Source of the DNA: Ralstonia mannitolilytica
GTDB lineage: Bacteria; Pseudomonadota; Gammaproteobacteria; Burkholderiales; Burkholderiaceae
Assembly (NCBI RefSeq): GCF_905397375.1
Contig: NZ_CAJPVG010000001.1
Span: forward strand, 124,001-188,000
Length of the DNA: 64,000 nt
Direction of reading: 5' to 3'
The notes beneath the pieces are model-generated. The model was not told the origin of the DNA and searched no databases. It worked only from the letters and a program-made list of their open reading frames with translations. This document shows, in pieces, positions 1-9,127 of this stretch (position 1 is the first letter of the stretch; each line of letters opens with the position of its first letter). Both the position numbers and the translations under genes were made by a program.

Positions 1-240
1 GGTGTATGAGTAACGCCGACAACACCGGCAGGCTGACGCCGCCGCGTGGGGAGCGCGAGGAACGGGGAAGAGCGTGAGGCAAAGGCGGGGATGGGGGGCC
101 TCAGCCTGAGCGGCACATGATCTGCACGGAGAGAGCCGCGACATGCGGCTCCTGTTGGTCGATGAGAATGCCTGCCGTGTTTTACGTCTGGACTGCTGCG
201 CCCCGGCAGCAATGGCTCGCAAGGAAGCTCTCGCTAGCCG
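1..240. other. No gene recognised at left edge
   Basis: I see no convincing coding sequence here. The short open frames overlap one another and none has a recognisable product or a good ribosome binding site. It may be the tail of an intergenic region or the end of a gene lying to the left. Confidence 0.4.
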
Positions 241-248
241 TTCAGCGA

Positions 249-303
249 TTTTTACACCCCGTTTACACCCCTCCCTCCAACCTTTACCCCGTTTTTACCC
301 CCC
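249..303 (+). promoter_or_regulatory. Four direct repeats resembling KdpE half-sites
   Basis: TTTACACCCC occurs at 251-260 and again at 262-271, an 11-bp step. TTTAC(C) recurs at 283 and 294, again an 11-bp step, so there are two pairs. Tandem 10-11 bp repeats are typical of OmpR/PhoB-family response regulators. From memory, the E. coli KdpE site upstream of kdpFABC is a T-rich sequence ending TTTACACCCC. Position upstream of the porin-kdp gene train supports a potassium-response operator. A possible -10 (TACTGT) lies at 310-315. kdpDE themselves are not in the window. Confidence 0.6.
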
Positions 304-426
304 TTTCCCTACTGTTGCACTGCACGCAGGCCCTGTGACGGGAGCCTGCCTGCACGCCGCATCCGGCCCCGTTGACGCGCACCTGCGCCGGGCCGGGCGG
401 CACCTAAAACAACAAGGGAAAGGTCC

Positions 427-1224
427 ATGCAAGCCAAGGTTTCTTTGCACGCCACCGTCATGGGTGGCGTTGTCTTCTGTGCCGCAGCACTGTCGAGCGC
501 GGCCGCTTTTGCGCAGTCCACTGACGCTGCGCCGGCCCCGGCCGCAGCACCCGCCAGCCCGTTGACGGCCAATGTCACGCTGGCCAGCCAATACCGCTAT
601 CGAGGTCTCATGCAGACCAACAACAAGCCCGCCATCCAGGGCGGCGTGGATTACGCGGTGCCCAACGGCTTCTACGTGGGCAACTGGAACTCGTCGATCA
701 GCTGGCTGGGGGATTCCAACCCCAACGTCTCTGCGCCCATCGAGATGGATTTCTACGGCGGCTACAAGACCGAGGTGATGAAGGACGTGCCCATTGATGT
801 GGGCGTGCTGCAGTACTACTACCCGGGCAGCTACCCCGACGGCTACACCCGCCCGCACACCACCGAGGGTTATGCACAGATCGGCTACGGGCCGGTCTCG
901 TTCAAGTACTCGCATGCGTTCTCCAACCTGTTCGGTTTTGCAGATAGCCACCACAGCCAGTACTTCGATCTGTCGGGCAACTTCGACACCGGTTTCTGGG
1001 GCCTCACGCTGAACCTGCACGTGGGCTATCAGCAGGTGCCGCATCAGGTGGTGCGGACCTCGTATGCCGACTGGAAGGTGGGCGTGACGAAGGACTTCGG
1101 CAGCGGTTGGACGGCATCGCTTGCGTACATCGACACCAACGCTGCGCGCGCCGCGTACACCAACACGCGCGGCAACTACATGGGCAAGGCCACCGCGCTG
1201 CTGGCGGTGACCAAGACGTTCTGA
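427..1224 (+). CDS. TorF-family putative porin
   Basis: A 265-residue outer-membrane beta-barrel protein. A signal peptide covers about residues 1-30, with an AFA-QS type cleavage site, followed by a short Ala/Pro-rich linker. The mature part begins with strand-like sequence (LASQYRYRGLMQTNNKPAIQ) typical of the TorF/gcw_chp porin family. It ends in Phe, as outer-membrane barrels usually do. The start is preceded by AAGGGAAAGG. Only 31 bases separate its stop from the next small ORF and the kdp genes, with no terminator between them, so it is probably the first gene of the kdp transcript. A role in potassium passage across the outer membrane is inference from position only. Confidence 0.8.
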   Translation: MQAKVSLHATVMGGVVFCAAALSSAAAFAQSTDAAPAPAAAPASPLTANVTLASQYRYRGLMQTNNKPAIQGGVDYAVPNGFYVGNWNSSISWLGDSNPNVSAPIEMDFYGGYKTEVMKDVPIDVGVLQYYYPGSYPDGYTRPHTTEGYAQIGYGPVSFKYSHAFSNLFGFADSHHSQYFDLSGNFDTGFWGLTLNLHVGYQQVPHQVVRTSYADWKVGVTKDFGSGWTASLAYIDTNAARAAYTNTRGNYMGKATALLAVTKTF

Positions 1225-1255
1225 CCAACACGACCTGAAGGAAAAGGGAGCGCAT

Positions 1256-1381
1256 ATGGACCTCGTTTATCTCGCCGGCCTTGCGGTGCTGGCCCTGGCA
1301 GTGGGCGGCTTGCTCGCCCTCTCCGGCCGGCTTGCCACCAAAGACCAACCAACCACGCACGCGATGGAGAAACAGCAATGA
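1256..1381 (+). CDS. 41-residue single-span membrane protein upstream of kdpF
   Basis: A tiny ORF encoding one hydrophobic helix (about residues 4-25: YLAGLAVLALAVGGLLALSG) and a polar C-terminal tail ending in EKQQ. It has a GGAAAAGGGAG ribosome site just upstream. Its stop overlaps the kdpF start as ATGA, which strongly suggests translational coupling and that the ORF is real. It is not kdpF, which follows. I do not recognise a family. It may be a Kdp accessory peptide, by analogy with KdpF, which stabilises the KdpABC complex. Confidence 0.6.
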   Translation: MDLVYLAGLAVLALAVGGLLALSGRLATKDQPTTHAMEKQQ

Positions 1382-1467
1382 CCTGGCTCTATGTGCTGTC
1401 CGGGGCCATCACGGTGGTCCTGCTCGTCTACTTGTTCGTCGCCCTCTTGTGGCCCGAACGCTTCTAA
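1378..1467 (+). CDS. kdpF: Potassium-transporting ATPase small subunit KdpF
   Basis: A 29-residue membrane peptide that is almost all one transmembrane helix, ending LLWPERF, a typical KdpF length and tail. KdpF stabilises the KdpABC high-affinity K+ pump in the inner membrane. It starts inside the stop codon of the preceding small ORF (ATGA overlap) and lies 19 bases before kdpA, which is the usual kdpFABC order. Too short for most automatic callers; identification rests on position, size and hydrophobicity. Confidence 0.85.
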   Translation: MTWLYVLSGAITVVLLVYLFVALLWPERF

Positions 1468-1486
1468 CAACACTGCGAGGCACACC

Positions 1487-3259
1487 ATGAATGCGTTCCT
1501 CCTCCAGCTGGCGATCTACCTGGTCGTGCTGCTGGTTCTGGCCAAACCGCTGGGCGCGTATATGACCGGCGTGTTTGGCGACAAGCCATCGCGCGCGCAC
1601 TGGCTCGGCCCCGTCGAGCGGCTGTTCTATCGCGTGGCCGGCGTCAACCCGCAGGCCGAGATGGGCTGGAAGCGCTATGCGCTGGCTGTCATCGTCGTCA
1701 ACGTGCTGGGCGCGCTGGCGGTGTATGCGCTGCAGCGCGTGCAGCAGTGGCTGCCGCTCAACCCGCAGGGCTTTGGTGCCATCACGCCGGATTCGTCCTT
1801 CAACACGGCCATCAGCTTTGTGAGCAACACCAACTGGCAAGGCTATTCGGGCGAAAGCACGATGAGCTATCTCACGCAGATGCTCGGCCTGGCGGTGCAG
1901 AACTTCCTGTCTGCGGCGACCGGCATTGCGGTGGTGATTGCGCTCGTCCGCGGCTTTGCGCGCCACTCGGCCAACACCATCGGCAACTTCTGGGTCGACT
2001 TCACGCGCGCCACGGTCTACGTGCTGCTGCCGCTGTCGATTCTGGTGTCGGTGTTCTTCGTGAGCCAGGGCGTGATCCAGAACTTCGATGGCTACAAGGA
2101 GGTGACCACCGTCACCGCCACCACGTACGACAACCCGAAGATGGACGCCAGCGGCCAGCCGCTCAAGGACGCACAAGGCAACCCCGTCACCGAGAAAGCC
2201 ACCACGCAGACGCAGACCCTGCCGATGGGCCCGGTCGCGTCGCAAGAGGCGATCAAGATGCTCGGCACCAACGGTGGCGGCTTCTTCAACGCCAACTCCG
2301 CCCACCCGTACGAGAACCCCAACGCGCTGACGAACTTCGTGCAGATGCTGGCGATCTTCATCATCCCGGCGGCGCTGTGCTTTACGTTTGGCGGCATGGT
2401 GGGCGATGGCCGGCAAGGCTGGGCGGTGCTTGCGGCGATGACGGTGCTGTTTGCCGTGCTCGCCGTCTTCCTGGCATGGGCTGAGCTGCATGCCAACCCG
2501 ATGCTTGCGAACCTCGGCATCGACCAGGCCGTGGGCAACATGGAAGGCAAGGAAACGCGCTTCGGCATCGTGGCCTCGTCGCTGTTTGCCACCATCACCA
2601 CGGCAGCGTCGTGCGGGGCGGTGAATGCCATGCATGACTCGCTGACCGCGCTGGGCGGCTTCGTGCCGATGTTCCTGATGCAGCTGGGCGAAGTGGTGTT
2701 TGGCGGTGTGGGCTCGGGCCTGTACGGCATGCTGGTGTACGCCATCCTGGCCGTGTTCATTGCGGGCCTGATGATCGGCCGTACGCCGGAATACCTCGGC
2801 AAGAAGATCGAGGTGTTCGAGATGAAGATGACGTCCATCGCCATCCTCGTCACGCCGCTGCTGGTGCTGGTGGGCACGGCCATCGCCGTGGTGGTCACGC
2901 AGGGCAAGGCCGGCATCTTCAACCCCGGCACGCACGGCTTCTCTGAAGTGCTGTACGCCTTCTCATCGGCGGCCAACAACAACGGCAGCGCGTTTGCGGG
3001 CCTGTCTGCCAACACGCCGTTCTACAACATCGCGCTGGGCATTGCGATGTGGCTGGGCCGCTTCTGGATCATCGTGCCGGTGCTGGCGATGGCAGGCACG
3101 TTTGCCGCCAAGAAGCGGCTGCCCGTGACGGCCGGCACGCTGCCCACGCATGGGCCGCTGTTTGTGGTGCTGCTGATCGGCTCGGTGCTGCTGGTGGGCG
3201 CGCTCACGTACATCCCGGCGCTCGCACTGGGCCCCATTGCAGAGCATCTCGCCCGCTAA
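1487..3259 (+). CDS. kdpA: Potassium-transporting ATPase K+-binding subunit KdpA
   Basis: A 590-residue polytopic inner-membrane protein that selects and carries K+ in the KdpFABC P-type ATPase; it belongs to the superfamily of K+ transporters with four pore loops. Family landmarks are visible: [10 protein letters not shown] (first selectivity loop region), [20 protein letters not shown] (second) and NNNGSAFAG (late loop). About ten to twelve hydrophobic segments are present. The ATG at 1487 follows a GCGAGGC-type site; an in-frame start upstream at 1391 would overlap kdpF and is less likely. kdpB follows after 40 bases. Confidence 0.97.
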   Translation: MNAFLLQLAIYLVVLLVLAKPLGAYMTGVFGDKPSRAHWLGPVERLFYRVAGVNPQAEMGWKRYALAVIVVNVLGALAVYALQRVQQWLPLNPQGFGAITPDSSFNTAISFVSNTNWQGYSGESTMSYLTQMLGLAVQNFLSAATGIAVVIALVRGFARHSANTIGNFWVDFTRATVYVLLPLSILVSVFFVSQGVIQNFDGYKEVTTVTATTYDNPKMDASGQPLKDAQGNPVTEKATTQTQTLPMGPVASQEAIKMLGTNGGGFFNANSAHPYENPNALTNFVQMLAIFIIPAALCFTFGGMVGDGRQGWAVLAAMTVLFAVLAVFLAWAELHANPMLANLGIDQAVGNMEGKETRFGIVASSLFATITTAASCGAVNAMHDSLTALGGFVPMFLMQLGEVVFGGVGSGLYGMLVYAILAVFIAGLMIGRTPEYLGKKIEVFEMKMTSIAILVTPLLVLVGTAIAVVVTQGKAGIFNPGTHGFSEVLYAFSSAANNNGSAFAGLSANTPFYNIALGIAMWLGRFWIIVPVLAMAGTFAAKKRLPVTAGTLPTHGPLFVVLLIGSVLLVGALTYIPALALGPIAEHLAR

Positions 3260-3299
3260 GCGCACGGCGAGTCGTCTACCCCATATCAACAGGTGCCTT

Positions 3300-5525
3300 A
3301 TGGCTATCCGTTATCCCGAATCCGAACCGGCTGTGCGTACGGTCAAGCACAAGCTTGAACCGAGCGCCGGCATTGGTGCTGCTGCAGCCGCCGAGCCGCA
3401 GGCACGCAGCACGCATACGACGCATACCACGCTGTCCGCCAAGGATGTGCGCAAGCTGTCGATGTTCTCGTCGGCGCTGGTCAAGCCCGCCATTGTCGAC
3501 AGCTTCCGCAAGCTGTCGCCGCGCGCGCAGGCCAAGAACCCGGTGATGTTTGTCGTCTACGTCGGCAGCATCCTCACCACGATCCTGTGGGTGATGGCGC
3601 TGCGCGGCCAGGCCGAGGCGCCGGCGGGCTTCATCCTCGCCGTGTCGGTGTGGCTGTGGTTCACGGTGTTGTTCGCCAACTTTGCCGAAGCGCTGGCCGA
3701 GGGCCGCAGCAAGCAGCAGGCCGCATCGCTGCGCGGCATCAAGACCACGGTGCAGGCCAAGGTGCTGGCGGATGCAGGCCGCCGTGACCGTGTGGAAGCA
3801 CGCGCTGCCACCGCGCTGCGCCGTGGCGACATCGTGCTCATCGAAGCCGGCGACATGGTGCCCGGCGACGGCGAGGTCATCGAAGGCGTGGCCTCGGTGG
3901 ACGAAAGCGCCATCACGGGCGAATCGGCACCGGTCATCCGCGAATCGGGCGGGGACTTCTCGTCCGTGACGGGCGGCACGCGCGTGCTGTCGGACTGGAT
4001 CATCGTGCGCATCACCGCCAACCCCGGCGAGAGCTTCCTCGATCGGATGATCTCGATGGTGGAAGGCGCCAAGCGCCAGAAGACGCCGAACGAGCTGGCG
4101 CTGACGATCCTGCTGGTGAGCCTGACCATCATCCTGATGCTGGCGACCGTCACGCTGCTGCCGTACTCGATCTTCTCGGTGGACGCGATGAAGGCCGGTT
4201 CGCCGATCACGATTACCGTGCTCGTCGCGCTGCTGGTGTGTCTGATCCCGACCACCATCGGTGGTCTGCTCTCCGCCATTGGCGTGGCGGGCATGAGCCG
4301 CATGATGCAGGCCAACGTGATCGCCACCTCCGGCCGCGCCGTGGAAGCGGCCGGTGACGTGGATGTGCTGCTGCTCGACAAGACCGGCACGATCACGCAC
4401 GGCAACCGCCAGGCGTCGCGCTTCATCCCCGCGCCGGGCGTGACGGCCAAGCAGTTAGCCGAGGCCGCATGGCTGTCGTCGCTGGCCGATGAAACGCCGG
4501 AAGGCCGCAGCATCGTCACGCTCGCGCGCAACCTGGGCGAGGCGTCCATCGATGAAGCCGCGCTGGCGAAGACGCAGCCGGTGTACGTCGCCTTCTCTGC
4601 GCAAACGCGCATGAGCGGCATCAACGTTGGGCACAACGGCGAGGCACGCCAGATCCGCAAGGGTGCGGCCGATGCGATTCGCACGCATGTCACGCTGCTG
4701 GCCGGCAAGTTTCCCGATGCCGTGTCGACGGCCGTGGACGACGTGGCACGCGCGGGCGGTACGCCGCTGGTGGTGTCCGACAACGACCGCGTGCTCGGCG
4801 TGGTGGAACTGAAGGACATCGTGAAGGCCGGCATCCGCGAGCGCTTTGCCGAGCTGCGCCAGATGGGCATCAAGACGGTGATGATCACCGGCGACAACCG
4901 CCTGACCGCCGCGTCCATCGCCGCTGAAGCCGGCGTCGACGACTTCATTGCCGAAGCCACGCCCGAGACCAAGCTGGCGCTGATCCGCGAACAGCAGGCG
5001 CAGGGCCGCCTCGTTGCCATGACCGGTGACGGCACCAACGATGCGCCCGCCCTGGCACAGGCCGACGTGGCCGTCGCCATGAACAGCGGCACGCAGGCCG
5101 CCAAGGAGGCCGGCAACATGGTCGACCTGGATTCCAGCCCGACCAAGCTGATCCAGATTGTCGAGATCGGCAAGCAGATGCTGATGACGCGCGGCTCGCT
5201 CACCACGTTCTCGATCGCCAACGATGTGGCGAAGTACTTCGCCATCATCCCGGCCGCGTTTGCGACGACGTATCCGCAGCTCGCCGCGCTGAACGTGATG
5301 CACCTGGCAACGCCGGCATCAGCCGTGATGAGCGCCGTGATCTTCAACGCGCTGATCATCGTGTTCCTGATCCCGCTGGCGCTCAAGGGCGTGAAGTACC
5401 GCGCGCTGGGCGCCGCCACGCTGCTGCGCCGCAATCTCTTGATCTACGGCCTGGGCGGCCTGCTGCTGCCCTTCCCGGGCATCAAGATCATCGACATGTT
5501 CCTGGCCGCAATGGGCTGGGTTTAA
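3300..5525 (+). CDS. kdpB: Potassium-transporting ATPase ATP-binding subunit KdpB
   Basis: The catalytic P-type ATPase subunit: it hydrolyses ATP and forms an aspartyl-phosphate to drive K+ uptake by KdpA. The phosphorylation motif DKTGT has its Asp at about residue 360. The actuator motif TGES, the MITGDN and [17 protein letters not shown] motifs and the usual membrane helices are all present. It is 741 residues, whereas E. coli KdpB is about 680. The excess is an N-terminal extension of about 55-60 residues rich in Ala, Thr and His before the conserved membrane domain. A shorter start at Met55 (nt 3462) is possible. Confidence 0.97.
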   Translation: MAIRYPESEPAVRTVKHKLEPSAGIGAAAAAEPQARSTHTTHTTLSAKDVRKLSMFSSALVKPAIVDSFRKLSPRAQAKNPVMFVVYVGSILTTILWVMALRGQAEAPAGFILAVSVWLWFTVLFANFAEALAEGRSKQQAASLRGIKTTVQAKVLADAGRRDRVEARAATALRRGDIVLIEAGDMVPGDGEVIEGVASVDESAITGESAPVIRESGGDFSSVTGGTRVLSDWIIVRITANPGESFLDRMISMVEGAKRQKTPNELALTILLVSLTIILMLATVTLLPYSIFSVDAMKAGSPITITVLVALLVCLIPTTIGGLLSAIGVAGMSRMMQANVIATSGRAVEAAGDVDVLLLDKTGTITHGNRQASRFIPAPGVTAKQLAEAAWLSSLADETPEGRSIVTLARNLGEASIDEAALAKTQPVYVAFSAQTRMSGINVGHNGEARQIRKGAADAIRTHVTLLAGKFPDAVSTAVDDVARAGGTPLVVSDNDRVLGVVELKDIVKAGIRERFAELRQMGIKTVMITGDNRLTAASIAAEAGVDDFIAEATPETKLALIREQQAQGRLVAMTGDGTNDAPALAQADVAVAMNSGTQAAKEAGNMVDLDSSPTKLIQIVEIGKQMLMTRGSLTTFSIANDVAKYFAIIPAAFATTYPQLAALNVMHLATPASAVMSAVIFNALIIVFLIPLALKGVKYRALGAATLLRRNLLIYGLGGLLLPFPGIKIIDMFLAAMGWV

Positions 5526-5540
5526 GGAAGGAGTGCATTC

Positions 5541-6164
5541 ATGGCAACCACAACTCAAGCGCGTCAACCTGTTCAGGCCGATGTGCCGCAACAAGGTGGG
5601 CTGCTGCGTGCGGCGCTGGTGGTGTTCGTCGGGCTGTCGCTCATTACCGGGGTGCTGTATCCGGTGGTGGTGACGGGTGTCGGCAAGGCGCTGTTTCCGG
5701 CGCAGGCCGGGGGCTCGATCATCGAGCGTGGCGGCAAGGCTGTTGGGTCTTCGTTGATCGGGCAGAACTTTGACACCCCGGAGTATTTCTGGGGGCGGAT
5801 CTCGGCGACTGCGCCGAATCCGTATAACGCGCAGGCGTCAAGCGGATCGAACCTTGGGCCGAGCAACCCGGCGTTGACGGAAGCGGCCAAGGCACGCATT
5901 GCGGCGCTCAAGGAAGCGGACCCGACGAACACTGCGCCGATTCCTGCTGATCTTGTGACCGCTTCTGCGAGTGGGCTGGACCCGGACATCAGCCCGGCGG
6001 CGGCGGCGTATCAAGTGGAGCGGGTGGCGCGGGCGCGGCACATGTCGCCGGACCTGGTGAGGAAGGTGGTCGCCGAGCATACCAAGGGGCCGGTGCTTGG
6101 TGTGTTTGGGGAGCCTACCGTGAATGTGCTGGAACTCAACCTGGCGCTGGACGATCTGCGGTAG
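5541..6164 (+). CDS. kdpC: Potassium-transporting ATPase subunit KdpC
   Basis: A 207-residue protein with one N-terminal transmembrane helix (about residues 20-45: [20 protein letters not shown]) and a periplasmic domain. It carries the KdpC landmarks [25 protein letters not shown] and [17 protein letters not shown]. KdpC is needed for assembly and ATP affinity of the KdpFABC pump. It sits 15 bases after kdpB behind a GGAAGGAG ribosome site and closes the operon. kdpD and kdpE do not follow, unlike in E. coli, so the controlling kinase and regulator must lie elsewhere or to the left of the window. Confidence 0.95.
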   Translation: MATTTQARQPVQADVPQQGGLLRAALVVFVGLSLITGVLYPVVVTGVGKALFPAQAGGSIIERGGKAVGSSLIGQNFDTPEYFWGRISATAPNPYNAQASSGSNLGPSNPALTEAAKARIAALKEADPTNTAPIPADLVTASASGLDPDISPAAAAYQVERVARARHMSPDLVRKVVAEHTKGPVLGVFGEPTVNVLELNLALDDLR

Positions 6165-6176
6165 GCGCCCCCGATG

Positions 6177-6196
6177 TGCCGGCTACATCACCGGCA
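6177..6196. terminator. Small hairpin between kdpC and spy-like gene
   Basis: TGCCGG and CCGGCA arms around an 8-base loop lie at the convergent ends of kdpC and the spy-like gene. There is no T-tract, so this is a weak terminator candidate at best. It overlaps the stop codon of the minus-strand gene. Confidence 0.25.
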
Positions 6197-6713
6197 CGGG
6201 CTCCAGCCCACCCTCGCCGTGTTCGAGTTCGGCCACGCGCTGCGCCTCGCGCTCGCCGATCTGCTTGCGCTGCTCGGGCGTGAGCACCTGCATGATCTTG
6301 GCACCCGCCTGTGCACGCAGTTGCGCTTCGCGGGCCACCGCCCTGCCGAGCGTCTCGGTCAGCGCGCGGGCACGCGCTTCGTCATACTGGCCGGACACGA
6401 CCATCTGGTGCAATTCGCGGTGAGCCTGCGCGATGGCCTTGCGCTGTTCGCGCGCTTCCGGCATCTGCGCATATTCGATGGCGAAGACCTTGTCGCGCTG
6501 CGCTTCGGTCAGCTTCAGGCCACGCAGGAACGGAATGCCGCCACGGTACGGGCCCATTTCCATGCCTGGGCCGCGGCCCATCATGCCGGGACCATGCGCG
6601 GGCATCGGCGACAGCGGAACCGCACCGGGTGCGGCGGTCTGCGCCAGCGCGGCGCACGAGAGCAAGAGCCCGGCGGCAAGCGCGGGCAGGCGGCGGGAAG
6701 TCACAACGGTCAT
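6183..6713 (-). CDS. Spy/CpxP-family periplasmic chaperone-like protein
   Basis: A 176-residue secreted protein. Residues 1-24 are a signal peptide (hydrophobic core LPALAAGLLLSCAALA). The mature part is Met/Pro/Gly-rich, then helical, with two LTxxQ-like motifs (LKLTEAQRDKV and LTPEQRKQIGEREAQR), the signature of Spy and CpxP. Spy-type proteins bind unfolded proteins in the periplasm. The start at 6713 is chosen because AGGAG sits seven bases upstream. It lies 106 bases downstream of baeR on the same strand, and in E. coli spy is a target of BaeSR and CpxAR, so the context fits an envelope-stress role. Confidence 0.8.
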   Translation of the reverse strand: MTVVTSRRLPALAAGLLLSCAALAQTAAPGAVPLSPMPAHGPGMMGRGPGMEMGPYRGGIPFLRGLKLTEAQRDKVFAIEYAQMPEAREQRKAIAQAHRELHQMVVSGQYDEARARALTETLGRAVAREAQLRAQAGAKIMQVLTPEQRKQIGEREAQRVAELEHGEGGLEPVPVM

Positions 6714-6819
6714 GAATGAGGCTCCTGAAGGGTTCATCGGCCGGGCGCGCCGGCCATGCGCCCACTGTAGGCACTGAAGTTGCACCAACGGTGGGCAAAC
6801 CGAGGAGTTTTCTTGAACC

Positions 6820-7479
6820 TCAGGCGTCGAGCCGGTAGCCCACACCGTAGACCGAATGGATGAGATCGGTGCCCGGGCTGGCCTGCTCCATCTTGCGGCG
6901 CAGGTTCTTGACATGCGTGTCGACCGTGCGATCGGTCACGATGCGGTGGTCGTCGTAGATCTGCTCGAGCAGGTTGGCGCGCGACAGGATGCGCCCGGGT
7001 GCGGCCGCGAGCGCCGACAGCAGACGAAACTCCACCGGCGTGAGATCGAGCCGCTGGCCGCGCAGCGTGGCGGTATAGGCGGTGCTGTCGATCACCAGGG
7101 CGCTGTCAGGCACGCCGCCCGCACGCTGCACCCGCCGCAGGATGGTCTTGATGCGCGCCACGAGTTCGCGCGGGCTGAAGGGCTTGCAGACGTAGTCGTC
7201 GGCGCCGAGCTCCAGGCCGAGGAGACGATCGATCTCCTCCACGCGCGCCGTCACCATGACGATCGGCACCTCGCTGAAGCCGCGCACCTCGCGGCAGATC
7301 TGCAGGCCGTCCTTGCCAGGCAGCATCAGGTCGAGCAACACGAGCTCGGGCGTGGTCTCGCGGATGCGCTGCACGGCGTCCGTGCCGTCGGGCAGACACT
7401 CGGTCTCGTAGTGGGCGGCGCGCAGGTAGTCGGTCATCAGCGCGGCCAGCTTCGGTTCGTCTTCGATGATGAGGATCAT
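6820..7479 (-). CDS. baeR: BaeR-like response regulator (OmpR family)
   Basis: A 219-residue two-component response regulator. The N-terminal receiver domain has the acidic pair E6/D7, the phospho-acceptor Asp50 (LVLLDLMLPGKDG) and the conserved Lys in VCKPFSPREL. The C-terminal half is an OmpR-type winged helix (VDTHVKNLRRKMEQ, SVYGVGYRL). The stretch FSEVPIVMVTARVEEIDRLL closely matches E. coli BaeR. It begins 14 bases after baeS, so the two are co-transcribed with the kinase first. Probable targets include the adjacent spy-like gene and perhaps the mdtABC operon at 43-52 kb. Confidence 0.88.
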   Translation of the reverse strand: MILIIEDEPKLAALMTDYLRAAHYETECLPDGTDAVQRIRETTPELVLLDLMLPGKDGLQICREVRGFSEVPIVMVTARVEEIDRLLGLELGADDYVCKPFSPRELVARIKTILRRVQRAGGVPDSALVIDSTAYTATLRGQRLDLTPVEFRLLSALAAAPGRILSRANLLEQIYDDHRIVTDRTVDTHVKNLRRKMEQASPGTDLIHSVYGVGYRLDA

Positions 7480-7493
7480 GGTCGGCTAGCGTG

Positions 7494-8987
7494 TCATGGC
7501 TGGGCGAGCAGCGGCAGGCGAATCGCAATCCACAGCCCGCCCAGCGGCGAGGGTTTGGCTTCAATGGTGCCGCCGTGCGCGGCAACGATGGTCTGGCACA
7601 GGCTGAGCCCAAGCCCGGCCCCGCCGTGCGCCCGGCTGCGCGACGCATCGGCACGGAACAGCCGATCGAACACGCGCGGCAACATCGCCTCGGGCACGCC
7701 CGGCGCGCTGTCCTGCACGTCGACCTGCTGCCACGCGCCGTCCTGGTGGACGCGCACACGCAGCGTGCCGCCATCGTCGGTATAGCGCAGCGTGTTCTCG
7801 AGCAGGTTGTGCATGACCTGGCGCAGGCGCTGCGCGTCGCCGCGGACCATCGTTGCATGCGCCGGCCCCTGCGGCACGTCGATCTGCAGGGCGATGCCCT
7901 TTTCCATCAGGCGCGGCGTGAAGCCCTGCACCGCGCTGCACACCGTGTCGGCCAGGTCCAGCGGCTCCATGTGGAATGCGAGCGCGCCCACGTCGGCCAG
8001 CGAGAGCTCGTACAAGTCGTCGATGAGCTTGCTGAGTATGGAAACCTCGGCCTGCAAAGACGCAAGCGACGTGGCTGTCAGCGGACGCACGCCGTCTTCC
8101 AGCGCTTCGAGTTCGCCCCGCAGGACGGCCAGCGGCGTACGCAGCTCGTGCGAGATGTCGGCGGTCAACTGGCGCCGCATCTTCTGGTTGGCCTCGAGCG
8201 ACGCAGCGAGGTGGTTGAAATCCGCCGCCAGCCCGCCGAGTTCGTCGCGCGAATGGACGTCGACACGCGTGGCGTAGTCGCCGTCTGCCATGCGGCGTGC
8301 TGCGTCGGTCAGGCGGCGCATCGGGGCCAGCAACCCGCGCGCGAGCAGCACGGCCACCAGCGCCGCCAGCAGGACGGACAGGCCCGCGATGATCCACGTG
8401 GCACGCAGTTGCTGGGCCTGGAAAGCCTGGTCGGCGCCCTCAGGCACGCGCACACGCGGCGGCATGGCCAGCCAGCCGATCGTCTGGCCGTTGTGATGCA
8501 GCTCGTGCCAGCGCGCGTTCGGGCCAAGCGGCGGGCCATCGCCAATGACGACGTTGCGCGCGGCGTCCAGCAGCCAGATGGGCGAATGCGGCATCGGGGG
8601 CGGCTCGCCCGGCAGACGCGGTGGGCCCGGCGGCAGCGGCATGTCCGGCTCGAGGCCGGGCGGCGGCTCGAAGCGGTAGCCCGCCGAGGGTTCGAAGCGA
8701 TCGGCGCCCATGCCGCTTGCCCGCGCACGTGCGCCCTCGCGGCGCAGCAGGCGGAACCACGCGGCGCGGTCGCTGCGCAGGAAATCCCAGTTGCCGTGCT
8801 GCGCGTAGGCGGCCTCGACGCCGTGCGCGATGGCGGCCATGCGCTCGGCCTCGCGGGCATTCACGTAGTCGAGAAAATTGGCGTCAAAGCGCCAGCGCAC
8901 CGCCGCGCCCATGGCAAGCGCAACCACGATGCTCAGCGTGAACAGCGCAACGAACAGCTTGGAGGTGATACCGAAAGACAGGCGCAT
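7494..8987 (-). CDS. baeS: BaeS-like sensor histidine kinase
   Basis: A 497-residue inner-membrane kinase. It has a transmembrane helix at about residues 10-30, a periplasmic sensor region of about 170 residues with an unusually Pro-rich middle (about residues 100-135), a second helix at about 200-220, a HAMP linker, the dimerisation and phospho-acceptor box DISHELRTPLAVLRGELEAL (His about 280) and a HATPase domain (NLLENTLRYTDDGG, GAGLGLSLC). The H-box is nearly identical to that of E. coli BaeS. Together with BaeR it senses envelope stress. The gene is divergent from the AraC-type regulator. Confidence 0.87.
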   Translation of the reverse strand: MRLSFGITSKLFVALFTLSIVVALAMGAAVRWRFDANFLDYVNAREAERMAAIAHGVEAAYAQHGNWDFLRSDRAAWFRLLRREGARARASGMGADRFEPSAGYRFEPPPGLEPDMPLPPGPPRLPGEPPPMPHSPIWLLDAARNVVIGDGPPLGPNARWHELHHNGQTIGWLAMPPRVRVPEGADQAFQAQQLRATWIIAGLSVLLAALVAVLLARGLLAPMRRLTDAARRMADGDYATRVDVHSRDELGGLAADFNHLAASLEANQKMRRQLTADISHELRTPLAVLRGELEALEDGVRPLTATSLASLQAEVSILSKLIDDLYELSLADVGALAFHMEPLDLADTVCSAVQGFTPRLMEKGIALQIDVPQGPAHATMVRGDAQRLRQVMHNLLENTLRYTDDGGTLRVRVHQDGAWQQVDVQDSAPGVPEAMLPRVFDRLFRADASRSRAHGGAGLGLSLCQTIVAAHGGTIEAKPSPLGGLWIAIRLPLLAQP

Positions 8988-9127
8988 GAATCAATCAGGG
9001 CGGCTTGGCGCACCGCCGGCGGGAGCGGCTTGCGCAGTGCCCGGCAGGTGGGCCGCGCTCATCTTACCGGGCGTGCCAGCAGCCGTACGCGAGCATAGCA
9101 ACGGCACGCGGCCAGAAAGTGAGCGAA

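Noticed and set aside
3557..5434. Long open frame on the minus strand opposite kdpB (625 codons)
   Set aside because: Ser/Ala/Arg-rich shadow of the GC-rich kdpB gene, which has complete P-type ATPase motifs; no domain or ribosome site.
6740..6757. GGCCGGGCGCGCCGGCC hairpin between baeR and the spy-like gene as a terminator
   Set aside because: Short stem without a T-tract; likely just GC-rich sequence, though weak attenuation cannot be excluded.
7491..9098. 535-codon plus-strand frame opposite baeS
   Set aside because: Arg/Gln/His-rich with no domain; the baeS kinase motifs are complete on the other strand.
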